Positions 54,289 through 62,961 of a DNA stretch of 64,000 nt are shown in pieces. Every line of letters starts with the position of its first letter. Within the stretch, counting starts at the first letter, position 1. Source of the DNA: Romboutsia lituseburensis DSM 797 (GTDB lineage Bacteria > Bacillota > Clostridia > Peptostreptococcales > Peptostreptococcaceae); assembly GCF_900103615.1 (NCBI RefSeq), contig NZ_FNGW01000002.1, forward strand, positions 1-64,000, written 5' to 3'. The notes beneath the pieces were generated by a model. It ran no database searches, was not told where the DNA came from, and saw nothing but the letters and a program-made list of their open reading frames with translations. A program made the position numbers and the translations under genes.

Positions 54289-54342
54289 AAATCTCCCACT
54301 CTGCTATGATTAATTTTTAATTATATCAGGGTAGGAGACTTA
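54288..54342. repeat. Solo imperfect 53-bp palindrome, possibly an IS200/IS605-type end
   Basis: AAATCTCCCACTCTGCTATG and its partner CAGGGTAGGAGACTT, joined through an AT-rich loop, pair over about 24 bp with mostly G-U-tolerant mismatches. The G/C-rich CTCCCACTC...GGTAGGAG pattern differs from the local DNA and recalls the ends of IS200/IS605-IS1341 elements. No transposase or TnpB gene lies in the window. Confidence 0.4.
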
Positions 54343-54393
54343 TTAAGTTGAAGACCACATCTTGTATATATTTTTTAAAATTATTGAATTAAA

Positions 54394-55308
54394 TTATATT
54401 TCTTTATAAGTTTCTAACAATCTAATATAATGATTAGACTCCCTTAGTACATGATCTGCAAGAAGTGGAAGTATTATAGATCTTATTTTACAACTAGAGA
54501 TTCCTTCTGTACCTGCTTGCTTAAAGTTTTTAAGTTGGATAGTTTTATCTAAAGTCTCGCCTGTAATACTATTTATTGTAGCATCTGTAATAGCCTGTGC
54601 TTCTTCCATTAAATCTTTAAATTCATGAGCAAACTCGTCTGCAGTATCAATCAAGTTCTCTTCAGTAGGATCAAGTAATCCTCTTATAAATTGTGAGTGT
54701 TCCATCATAATTTGATCCCAAAATAACTCTGTTTCTCTAATATTCTTAGTATCAATGTCAACTCTATTTTCAAGATCATTTACTAATGAAAGATATAATT
54801 TTGCTTCACGGAGTATATGTTCAATAAGTAATGGATAGTTAACTGTAAATAAATTGCATGACAAAATACCATTTAGTATTTTCTGCTTAAAATTAATAAG
54901 TCCTCCAAGAAGTCTCTGTGCATTTACATTAAGTTTGCTTACATAGTTTACTCGATTAAAGCTAACCTTAGGATTGTTTCCACTATGTAGTTCTGACTCC
55001 ATCTTAGTTATATTTTGATTTATCTCTATACCTGTGAAATTTTGAGTCTTTATCTCTGCTCCTAATGTAAAATCAGTTATAAATTCCCCAGAGTTTAATA
55101 CACTCGATCTTATTATCCCGTTGCTAGCACTTACTGCATATGATAGTAGTTTTTCAAACTCATTTTTATAATATTCTGCCTCATTAGCAAGACTTGAATC
55201 TTTAGGTGTAAACCCAGCTTCTAAAAAGAAAGAGTGTTCCTTCATTATTCTTGAAAAAAATAAATGTAGTTCAAGTGATAAAATAACATATCTTTGATCG
55301 TTTATCAT
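54394..55308 (-). CDS. DUF2935 family (hemerythrin-like helical) protein
   Basis: 304 residues made of two similar halves, each a helical bundle: ELHLFFSRIMKEHSFFLEAGF (start) and ETELFWDQIMMEHSQFIRGLLDP (about 190), then HIL/HVLREANHYIRLL-type segments (ADHVLRESNHYIRLL near the end). The repeated His and Glu positions (xxxEHxxF, HVLREA) match a metal-binding DUF2935 pattern. Role unknown; found in spore formers. TAGGAGGA precedes the ATG. Confidence 0.9.
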   Translation of the reverse strand: MINDQRYVILSLELHLFFSRIMKEHSFFLEAGFTPKDSSLANEAEYYKNEFEKLLSYAVSASNGIIRSSVLNSGEFITDFTLGAEIKTQNFTGIEINQNITKMESELHSGNNPKVSFNRVNYVSKLNVNAQRLLGGLINFKQKILNGILSCNLFTVNYPLLIEHILREAKLYLSLVNDLENRVDIDTKNIRETELFWDQIMMEHSQFIRGLLDPTEENLIDTADEFAHEFKDLMEEAQAITDATINSITGETLDKTIQLKNFKQAGTEGISSCKIRSIILPLLADHVLRESNHYIRLLETYKEI

Positions 55309-55501
55309 AGTTCCTCCTAAAAATAAATATTTTACTACATTGTATGCATTAAAATATTTATTAGTTACAAAACAATAAAGGTTCTAATATAAGGGAGAAT
55401 GCCATAATTACAAATCGATATATTTTCTATTATCTATTCCGAATTTACCAAAATTTAGATTGAATACTTGTTATAAAGTTCATTGTTATTTATTTTAATA
55501 A

Positions 55502-55972
55502 TTAAAATACAATTTCTCCATCACTAATAGTTATAATACTATCTGCACTTTTAGCTATTTCATCATTGTGAGTTATCATAACCAAAGTCTGTTTGTACTC
55601 ATCTACGCAAAACTTTAATGTATCCATAACTTCTTTAGTCGTTTTACTATCTAAGTTTCCCGTTGGCTCATCTGCAAATATTATTGAAGGTTTATTTGCT
55701 AGTGCTCTAGCAATTGCCACTCTTTGCTGTTGTCCACCTGATAATTCATTAGGAAACTTTTTTATTTGAGATTATAGTCCTAATTTTTTTATAATATCAT
55801 TAATATAATTTTTATCTATTCTATCATTAGCTATTGATACAGGTAAAATTATATTTTCATACACATTTACTACTGGTATTAAGTTAAAACTTTGAAAAAC
55901 AAATCAAAACTCTTTAACTCTAATTTTAGATAGTTTGTCATCACTTAATTTGTATATGTCTTTATAGTCTAA
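55502..55972 (-). pseudogene. Decayed ABC ATPase gene (third module)
   Basis: Nearly identical by eye to 59560-60035 of the intact ATPase gene. On the minus strand two codons have become stops: GAA to TAA at 55774-55772 and GGA to TGA at about 55911-55909. The segment encoding the first about 57 residues, including Walker A, is missing. The remaining 3' part is open (72 codons, with LANKPSIIFADEPTGNLDSK) but has no start. It is fused to a permease fragment, so a deletion joined two genes. The product cannot be functional. Confidence 0.9.
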
Positions 55973-56092
55973 GAATATTTAATTTAACTTTACTAAAATC
56001 ACTTATATCAAAAATATTTAAGGTTATAATTGTACACATCGCGTATCTTGCAAATCTAATAGAACTTATAAATACTATAACTGAACCTATTG
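55973..56092 (-). pseudogene. Fragment of an FtsX-type permease gene
   Basis: Closely matches 61722-61840, the interior of the intact 854-residue permease gene (AATTTAACTTTACTAAAATC region and beyond), with scattered substitutions. The homology starts exactly where the ATPase remnant ends and stops at CCTATTG. The rest of the permease gene is absent. Confidence 0.8.
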
Positions 56093-56102
56093 TGAACATT
56101 TT

Positions 56103-56243
56103 TTATAATATATATAGCTTAATTGCTTGATAACACTCTATAGGCACTTTAATCCATATTCCATTCATATTGTTGCTAAAAATGATTTTTTTATCGCTAA
56201 TACTAATATCATAAATTCCATTAATTATATATTTTTTATCCAT
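56103..56243 (-). CDS. 46-residue ORF overlapping the ABC ATPase stop
   Basis: ATG at 56243 overlaps the end of the upstream ATPase gene (AATGGATAA), with GGGAGG 9-10 bp before it, so translation would be coupled. The sequence begins MDKKYIINGIYDISISDKK, continues with FSNNMNGIWIKVPIEC, and ends at TAA 56105. It looks like the N-terminal beta-hairpin part of radical-SAM peptide maturases, but this is a guess. It ends close to the junction with the pseudogene, so it is probably a truncated remnant. Confidence 0.5.
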   Translation of the reverse strand: MDKKYIINGIYDISISDKKIIFSNNMNGIWIKVPIECYQAIKLYIL

Positions 56244-56907
56244 TCTTTAAAACCTCCCCATCTTTTATAGTTATACATACATCTGATAATTTAGCTATAT
56301 CATTATTATGTGTTATCATAACTAATGTTTGTCCAAATTTGTCTACACACATCTTTAAAAGCATTACAACATCCTCAGTACTTTTACTGTCTAAATTACC
56401 CGTTGGTTCATCTGCAAATATTATTTCTGGTTTATTTGATAAGGCCCTTGCAATTGCAACTCTTTGTTGTTGTCCTCCTGATAATTCATTTGGAAACTTA
56501 TTCATTTTATCATTAATACCTAAAATACTTACTATTCCTTCTATATATTCTCTATCTACTTTTCTATTATCTAAAGTTATAGGCAATACTATATTTTCAT
56601 ACACATTTATTACAGGTATCAAATTAAAACTTTGAAATATAAATCCTAGTTTTTGTCTTCTTAAAGCAGAAAGTTTCTCTTCACTTAAACTAAATATATC
56701 TTGACCATCCAATAGTACTTTTCCTGATGTTGGAGTATCTAATCCAGCCATGCAATGAAGTAAAGTACTCTTTCCGGAACCACTTGGACCAACTATAGAT
56801 GTAAATTTCCCCTTCTCTATAGATAATGTTACTTCTTTTAAAGCCTCACATTTATTTTCACTCTTTCCATATGTTTTTGTTAAACATGTTACATTTAATA
56901 TATTCAT
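56236..56907 (-). CDS. ABC transporter ATP-binding protein (LolD/MacB/FtsE type)
   Basis: 223 residues, complete. Walker A GPSGSGKST (about 40-48), Q-loop FIFQSFNLIPV, signature LSGGQQQRVAIARAL, Walker B IIFADEPTGNLDSK and H-loop TH are intact. This type pairs with FtsX-fold permeases and exports or senses peptides or lipids by mechanotransmission. It starts 6 bp after the permease gene 56913-59486, so the two form a module. AAGGAGTAA precedes the ATG. Confidence 0.93.
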   Translation of the reverse strand: MNILNVTCLTKTYGKSENKCEALKEVTLSIEKGKFTSIVGPSGSGKSTLLHCMAGLDTPTSGKVLLDGQDIFSLSEEKLSALRRQKLGFIFQSFNLIPVINVYENIVLPITLDNRKVDREYIEGIVSILGINDKMNKFPNELSGGQQQRVAIARALSNKPEIIFADEPTGNLDSKSTEDVVMLLKMCVDKFGQTLVMITHNNDIAKLSDVCITIKDGEVLKNG

Positions 56908-56912
56908 TATTT

Positions 56913-59486
56913 TTACTCCTTTATTTTTAAACCTTCTACTATATTAAGTTTTTCTATTTTTTTCTTAGATACATATGTCGCTAATATACACATGACTATA
57001 GCAATTATAGTAAATTCAATTGCTTCTAAAATAGGAAGCTTTATTGGAATTGTATTATTAGATCCAAAACCATGCTTATACATCTCGTTTGCTATAATTA
57101 AAAAGTTAAAATTGTTATACCCGCCTATTACAATCGCAATTACACTACTTGTTAATGCATAAATAAGTGATTCTTTAAGTATCATAATTTTTATTTGTTT
57201 TATACCCATTCCTAAAGCTCTAAGAGTTGCAAATTCATTCATTCTTATTAAGAAATTAGTTTTAATTGTTATAAATATGTTTAATCCTGCTATTAACAAT
57301 AAAAATGAAACTTCTATAAGTGTTGTTTGCATAAGTTCTTTCATTCCGTCTTCTACTTTTTTCTCTCTTGCAAATCTACTATCAATTGTTTTAAAAGAGT
57401 CTTTTTCGTTGAACATATTACTTAGTTTTTTATTTATATTAGAACTTTTATCAGTTTGTGATTTTACAAATATTTCATTATATGTATTTTTCCCTGTATA
57501 ATTCGTTACTTCTTTTTGTGGAACTATAACGTCTAAATTATCTTCTACTACATCAGATCCTTTTAGACTCCATGTTGTATTCAAAAAAGCAGATACTCTT
57601 ATTTTAGAATTTTTGTACTCTATAATATTTTTCTCATTTAAAACAGGTACTTTAACTTCAATGATATCACCTATTTTTAATCCTTTTATAGCTTCTTTAT
57701 ATCTATACTCTTTCGGACAATAGTAGTAGTTAAAAACCATAGCATTAGGATATTGTCCTACTTTATTGCTTGACAATGGGATAGTCCCTTTATCGATAAA
57801 TTCTTTAAATGAATTAAGTTGTTTATCATCATAACCCTTAATTTTCATAGAACATTCTATAACTTTATATTTATCTGAAAATCCATATTTCTCCTTGTAT
57901 GCTTTTTGTAAGCTTTCTGGATTCATGTTAATAAATCCGTTAGAGTAAACTTTAGTATTAATATCTTTAACACCATCTATTTTTAATATTTGTTCTATAT
58001 CTTTATCTGTGTACCCTACAAAGTTTTCATCAGTATTGTATATATCATATTTTAGATTTAAACTATCTTGAGGAATGCTAACAATTTTAGGATCCATATA
58101 TTTAAATGGATTATTTCTAGCTTTAGACATATCATTAATAAATAATATCCCCCCCATACTTATTGCTAAAATAGAGACTATAGCTTTTACTTTATTTCTC
58201 CATACATTTTTATATGCCATCTCTCCACTAATTCCAAAAATTTTTCTAATCCACTTATGATAAAATCTATTTTTTTGTTTTCCACTGGATTTATCTACTT
58301 TTCGTAATGCATTTATTGGAGAAATTTTTCCTGCTGAATATATTTGTATAGCACTTGATATAAATACGGTAAATACCCCTACCTTTATAGCTAATAATAT
58401 ATTATTAAAGCTTATGTATAATATTACTTTATTAAAGTCCATAAACAGATAGTTATAAATTTTAATTCCTATATATGAAAATACTATTCCTAATAAAATC
58501 CCTAATACAGTTCCGATTATTAACACAATAAAACTTTGAAAAGCTATAATCATTCGTATATGTTTTTTTGAAGCGCCTATTGTTTTTAGCATTCCTATCT
58601 GATTTATCATTTCGGTTAATGATATATTAAAAATATTATATATTAAAAAAATAGCTGTTATAATAACAAGAATTTCTGTATGGTCTACACTTTGTGTACT
58701 ACTATTGTATTGGTCTAGTGCAATAACTAAAAGAGAATTTTCAGAAATAAAAGATTCATCTGTTGTATAGGTTGATTTATACATTTTATCGAACTCATTT
58801 GCTTTATTGGTAGCCCCGCTATGATCTGATTTTAAAGTTAAAACTCCATCATAAGTTATAAGATTATCTGGAATTAAATTTGATTTTCCTTCTTCAAAAT
58901 AAGTAAATGCCCTTAAATTATACGGTTCATCATACACTTTACTCGGTCTCTCAACAATACCAACTAATTTAAATTTATGTTCTTTCATAAAAACTTGATT
59001 TATATTATTTTTATCTTTATATTCTTTTTTGATTTTAAATTTTAAATCTTGATTTAAATCTGTAGATAACCCCATTCTTTCTATAGATTTTTCTTCTAAA
59101 GCTATTTCCCCTTCTTTCTGAGGTAATCTTCCTTTTTTTAAGCTATACATATTTTGATTTAAATAATTTTCATTTGAAGCATTCAACTCTATCAAAGCTC
59201 CATTTTCATCTAGTATTTCACCTAGGTCTGCTGATTCTGATGAATTTTTAAATGCTTTATCATTTTCTAATTTACTTGCAACGTCTTTATTTACGTTGTT
59301 AAATGTTATATCATATGATCCGTGTGTTTTATATATACTTTCAAGTTGGTTTTTACTTTGACTTTCCCTTATTACATTAAACCCAAATACTAACATAACA
59401 GCCAGAGTAATTCCTATTATTAGTGCAGTAGTTCTACTTTTTTGCTTTTTTAAGTATGCTATTGCTAATATTAAAGATTGTTTCAT
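56913..59486 (-). CDS. FtsX-family ABC permease, large (second module)
   Basis: 857 residues. Duplicated FtsX units: helix 1 (about 18-37), a large extracellular domain (about 40-270), three helices (about 280-405), then a second helix (about 450), another extracellular domain to about 725, and three more helices to the end. The first unit has MINQIGMLKTIGASKKHIRM and the second ATLRALGMGIKQIKIMILKE, both FtsX signatures. Such permeases serve antimicrobial-peptide resistance or export. ATG 59486 (AAGGAGAG upstream) is preferred over 59516. Confidence 0.9.
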   Translation of the reverse strand: MKQSLILAIAYLKKQKSRTTALIIGITLAVMLVFGFNVIRESQSKNQLESIYKTHGSYDITFNNVNKDVASKLENDKAFKNSSESADLGEILDENGALIELNASNENYLNQNMYSLKKGRLPQKEGEIALEEKSIERMGLSTDLNQDLKFKIKKEYKDKNNINQVFMKEHKFKLVGIVERPSKVYDEPYNLRAFTYFEEGKSNLIPDNLITYDGVLTLKSDHSGATNKANEFDKMYKSTYTTDESFISENSLLVIALDQYNSSTQSVDHTEILVIITAIFLIYNIFNISLTEMINQIGMLKTIGASKKHIRMIIAFQSFIVLIIGTVLGILLGIVFSYIGIKIYNYLFMDFNKVILYISFNNILLAIKVGVFTVFISSAIQIYSAGKISPINALRKVDKSSGKQKNRFYHKWIRKIFGISGEMAYKNVWRNKVKAIVSILAISMGGILFINDMSKARNNPFKYMDPKIVSIPQDSLNLKYDIYNTDENFVGYTDKDIEQILKIDGVKDINTKVYSNGFINMNPESLQKAYKEKYGFSDKYKVIECSMKIKGYDDKQLNSFKEFIDKGTIPLSSNKVGQYPNAMVFNYYYCPKEYRYKEAIKGLKIGDIIEVKVPVLNEKNIIEYKNSKIRVSAFLNTTWSLKGSDVVEDNLDVIVPQKEVTNYTGKNTYNEIFVKSQTDKSSNINKKLSNMFNEKDSFKTIDSRFAREKKVEDGMKELMQTTLIEVSFLLLIAGLNIFITIKTNFLIRMNEFATLRALGMGIKQIKIMILKESLIYALTSSVIAIVIGGYNNFNFLIIANEMYKHGFGSNNTIPIKLPILEAIEFTIIAIVMCILATYVSKKKIEKLNIVEGLKIKE

Positions 59487-59559
59487 ATTTAACTCTCCTT
59501 GTGTAAAAATATGCATTTCAATTAAATTTTAAATAATTAATATCAATCTTTTAGTTTAA

Positions 59560-60231
59560 TTATTTTAATAAAATTTTACCATCACTAATAGTTATAATAT
59601 TATCTGCACTCTTAGCTATTTCATCATTGTGAGTTATCATAACCAAAGTCTGTTTGTACTCATCTACACAAAATTTTAATATATCCATAACTTCTTTAGT
59701 CGTTTTACTATCTAAGTTTCCTGTTGGCTCATCTGCAAATATTATTGAGGGTTTATTTGCTAATGCTCTAGCAATTGCTACCCTTTGCTGTTGCCCACCT
59801 GATAATTCATTAGGAAATTTTTTTATTTGAGATTCTAGGCCTAATTTTTTTATAATATCATCAATATAATTTTTATCTATTTTATCATTAGCTATTGATA
59901 CAGGTAAAACTATATTTTCATACACATTTACTACTGGTATTAAATTAAAACTTTGAAAAACAAATCCAAACTCTTTAACTCTAATTTTAGATAGTTTGTC
60001 ATCACTTAATTTATATATGTCTTTGTCGTCTAAATACACATTTCCTTCAGTAGGCTTATCAAGCCCTGCCATACAATGTAGTAGTGTACTTTTTCCACTA
60101 CCACTTTCACCTACTATTGCACTAAATTTTTCACTCTCTATTTCTAAAGTTATTCCATCAATAGCTTTAACTGCGCTTTCTCCTTTTCCATATATCTTTT
60201 TTATATTATCAACTTTTAAAATTTTTTTCAT
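59560..60231 (-). CDS. ABC transporter ATP-binding protein (LolD/MacB/FtsE type)
   Basis: 223 residues with all ABC motifs intact: GESGSGKST, FVFQSFNLIPV, LSGGQQQRVAIARAL and IIFADEPTGNLDSKTTK. It differs from the ATPase at 56236 at many positions but is the near-twin of the pseudogene at 55502, so the pseudogene derives from this copy. The start has GAGGAG 8-9 bp upstream. It lies 37 bp after the permease gene 60269-62833, forming the first module. Confidence 0.93.
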   Translation of the reverse strand: MKKILKVDNIKKIYGKGESAVKAIDGITLEIESEKFSAIVGESGSGKSTLLHCMAGLDKPTEGNVYLDDKDIYKLSDDKLSKIRVKEFGFVFQSFNLIPVVNVYENIVLPVSIANDKIDKNYIDDIIKKLGLESQIKKFPNELSGGQQQRVAIARALANKPSIIFADEPTGNLDSKTTKEVMDILKFCVDEYKQTLVMITHNDEIAKSADNIITISDGKILLK

Positions 60232-60268
60232 TTTACAATTCTCCTCTATATTTTATTTACAATATATG

Positions 60269-62833
60269 CTAATTTTCATTTATTCCATCAATTATATTTA
60301 TCTTGTCTATTGATTTTGCTTTCATATACCCTACTAAAAAAGCAAATAAAACTATTATTGCTGTAAATATAATTGATTCTTTTGGAGGCATATATATTGA
60401 TTTTATTTTTATATCCATCCCAAAATGGTCTATCATTGTTTCTTTAATGTATTTAATATATTTAAAATCCTTTATTGCAATAACAATAATAGCAACTAAA
60501 CTTCCTAGTAATGCATATGTTATAGACTCCAAAACTACTAATTTTTTAAGAGACTTTTTATTTAACCCTATTGCTCTTAATATAGAGAACTCTTTTATAT
60601 TATTATTTATATTTAAACTAATAGTAATATACATGTTAAATAACGCTGAAATAAACACCAATAAGGATATTATCATAGTATAGTCAATTTTAAATTCCCT
60701 CTTATGTTCTTGTCCATTATAAACATGTAAATATTTATTATTTTCCTTTACATTATCTAAAAGTTTATCTACACTTTTGTAACTTTCTTTTTTAGCATTA
60801 AAAAATACTTTTTGATTGTAAAATCCATTAGTTATTTTGCTAAAATTATCAAAAGTCATAACTACTCTAGGTCCAAAAAGATTTGTTTCATAATTCAGAT
60901 TATAGTCATGACCTAAAATAGCACTAACTCTACATTTATAATCTTTATGATAATAGTTGCCATCATCACCTGTAGTTATTACTTTAAAACTAAGTATATC
61001 TCCTAACTTCAAATCTTTTATAACAGGCTTATAACATGAATCCTTCATATAATAAAAATTATTAGATATAGCAACATTTATATAGTCATTATTTGAATTA
61101 TTTAAACTTTTAATATCCCCTTCTTTTACAAACTCACTTAATTTATTTACATCTTTCATACCCTCAATTGGTGAATTAACATCTTGTGTATTTAAGCTAT
61201 TCTCTTTATCTCCAAACTCATCCATATAAATTTTACTTAATCTATCATTATTTACTATTAAATTTTGTCTAGCATAACTATCTATTCTTAAATCTGTTAC
61301 TCCATCTATATTTTTAATATTTGAAATATCTTTATCACTTACCTTTTTTATACTTTCGTTAGTATTAAAATATGGTCTTATAATATAGTTGTATTTACTA
61401 GGTGAGTAAAATGATTGTTTATCTACTTGCTCATTAATATAATCTAAATTAGTAGCAATCCTTTGTATAACCATAATCCCACTAAAAGCTATCACTATTA
61501 CAGATATTAACGTTTTTGTTTTTTTCCTAAATAAATTATTTTTTAAAAGAGCTTTAGTAATTTTACTATTATATTTTATTTTGTATTTTATTTTATCTGT
61601 AGCATTTATAATATCTATTGGGTATTTTCTTAGTGATTTTAAAACAGGAATAAGTACTGTAATTAATAGTATAAATAAAACTATAATTAAAGCTTTAAGT
61701 ACAATAAAGTATGGAATATTTAATTTAACTTTACTAAAATCACTTATATCAAACATATTTAAGGTTATAATTGTACACATAGCATATCTTGCAAATATAA
61801 TAGAACTTATAAACCCTATAATTGAACCTATTGCAAATAATATAGCTATTTGAATTAAATAAAACTTAATTACTTTTTTATTAGACATTCCAATAACTCT
61901 TAAACTACCTATTTGTGTTGTAAGTTTTGTAAGAATTATGTTAAAGAAATTAACTATTGTAAATGCTGCTATAATTATAATAAATATTTTTGATTGTACT
62001 TCATTGTTATTTTGCTGGTCTTTAAATAGTCTCAGAGTTGCATCTAGGTATTCATTACTAGATATACCGCTTCTAGTATCTTGTCTAATATCTACACTAC
62101 TATCTAGTTTTGGATTATAATCTTCTCTTAGCTTTGAAAATTTTGCATCTAAATTCTCTGGATTAACTCCTTTTAAATTAAATACTATATTATATTTTTG
62201 TAAATCTTTAGGTATTGAGCCTTCATCAGTTTTAACAAATGTAAAAAGGTCTGCTCCTCCAATTGCTTCCACATTTCCAGTTGTATAGTATTTTTCTTCT
62301 TTTGCTATAGTTCCAACTACTTTATATTTATTTTTTTTGCTATAAATTTTTTCTTCCCCATTTACTTTGTATTCTATTTTATTTATAGAATCAATACTTT
62401 TATTTAATATATTTTTTTCACTAGATTTTTCAAATATTGTTTTATCTACAACTATTTCACCATTGTTTTTTGGAAGTCTTCCCGATACAAGTTTATAGTT
62501 AAATGCTTTTAAGTAATTTTCATTGTATGTATAAAGCTTAGATGTTAGTCCATCTTTTGGAATAATCTGACCCAAGTCTTCAACTGGGTTTACGTTGTAG
62601 ACTCCATCTATTTTTTTAAGTTTTTCAATATTTTCTTTACTATTAGTTCTTAATGTTCCATCGTAGTACCCCGCTATATCTCTAGCCATGTCTATTTGAT
62701 TTAGTTGTATGCTATTTGAACCAATATCAACTCCTAAAATAAGGGCTATTGCAACAACTATACAAGCTATTATTGAAACAGATTGTTTTTTATTTTTCAT
62801 TAAATACTTTAATGCTAATTTAAACTCAAACAT
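60269..62833 (-). CDS. FtsX-family ABC permease, large (first module)
   Basis: 854 residues from ATG 62833 (AAGGAGGA upstream; the frame is open to 62902). Architecture is as in its neighbour: helix 1 (about 15-35), an extracellular domain, three helices (about 280-410), helix at about 455, a second extracellular domain, three final helices (about 735-845). FtsX signatures include LTTQIGSLRVIGMSNKKVIK and FSILRAIGLNKKSLKKL. It is the first gene downstream of the sensor kinase, separated by a terminator-like hairpin. Confidence 0.9.
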   Translation of the reverse strand: MFEFKLALKYLMKNKKQSVSIIACIVVAIALILGVDIGSNSIQLNQIDMARDIAGYYDGTLRTNSKENIEKLKKIDGVYNVNPVEDLGQIIPKDGLTSKLYTYNENYLKAFNYKLVSGRLPKNNGEIVVDKTIFEKSSEKNILNKSIDSINKIEYKVNGEEKIYSKKNKYKVVGTIAKEEKYYTTGNVEAIGGADLFTFVKTDEGSIPKDLQKYNIVFNLKGVNPENLDAKFSKLREDYNPKLDSSVDIRQDTRSGISSNEYLDATLRLFKDQQNNNEVQSKIFIIIIAAFTIVNFFNIILTKLTTQIGSLRVIGMSNKKVIKFYLIQIAILFAIGSIIGFISSIIFARYAMCTIITLNMFDISDFSKVKLNIPYFIVLKALIIVLFILLITVLIPVLKSLRKYPIDIINATDKIKYKIKYNSKITKALLKNNLFRKKTKTLISVIVIAFSGIMVIQRIATNLDYINEQVDKQSFYSPSKYNYIIRPYFNTNESIKKVSDKDISNIKNIDGVTDLRIDSYARQNLIVNNDRLSKIYMDEFGDKENSLNTQDVNSPIEGMKDVNKLSEFVKEGDIKSLNNSNNDYINVAISNNFYYMKDSCYKPVIKDLKLGDILSFKVITTGDDGNYYHKDYKCRVSAILGHDYNLNYETNLFGPRVVMTFDNFSKITNGFYNQKVFFNAKKESYKSVDKLLDNVKENNKYLHVYNGQEHKREFKIDYTMIISLLVFISALFNMYITISLNINNNIKEFSILRAIGLNKKSLKKLVVLESITYALLGSLVAIIVIAIKDFKYIKYIKETMIDHFGMDIKIKSIYMPPKESIIFTAIIVLFAFLVGYMKAKSIDKINIIDGINEN

Positions 62834-62857
62834 ATTTTTTTTATTCCTCCTTATGCC

Positions 62858-62908
62858 AAAAAATGAGAGCGCCCTCTTGTATTTAAAAGATAACACTCTC
62901 ATTTTTTT
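62858..62908 (-). terminator. Hairpin between the sensor kinase gene and the ABC operon
   Basis: AAAAAATGAGAG (62858-62869) pairs with CTCTCATTTTTT (62896-62907), closed by a 26-nt loop, with T runs on both sides. Either a terminator of the kinase transcript or a leader attenuator of the ABC genes. Confidence 0.7.
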
Positions 62909-62961
62909 GAATCAATATAACCAGCACAAGTGGTATTTTTTTTGTTCCAACTAGCATATTT

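Noticed and set aside
55502-55720. A genuine small ABC ATPase gene
   Set aside because: It is only the 3' part of a gene with upstream in-frame stop codons, no Walker A and no start signal.
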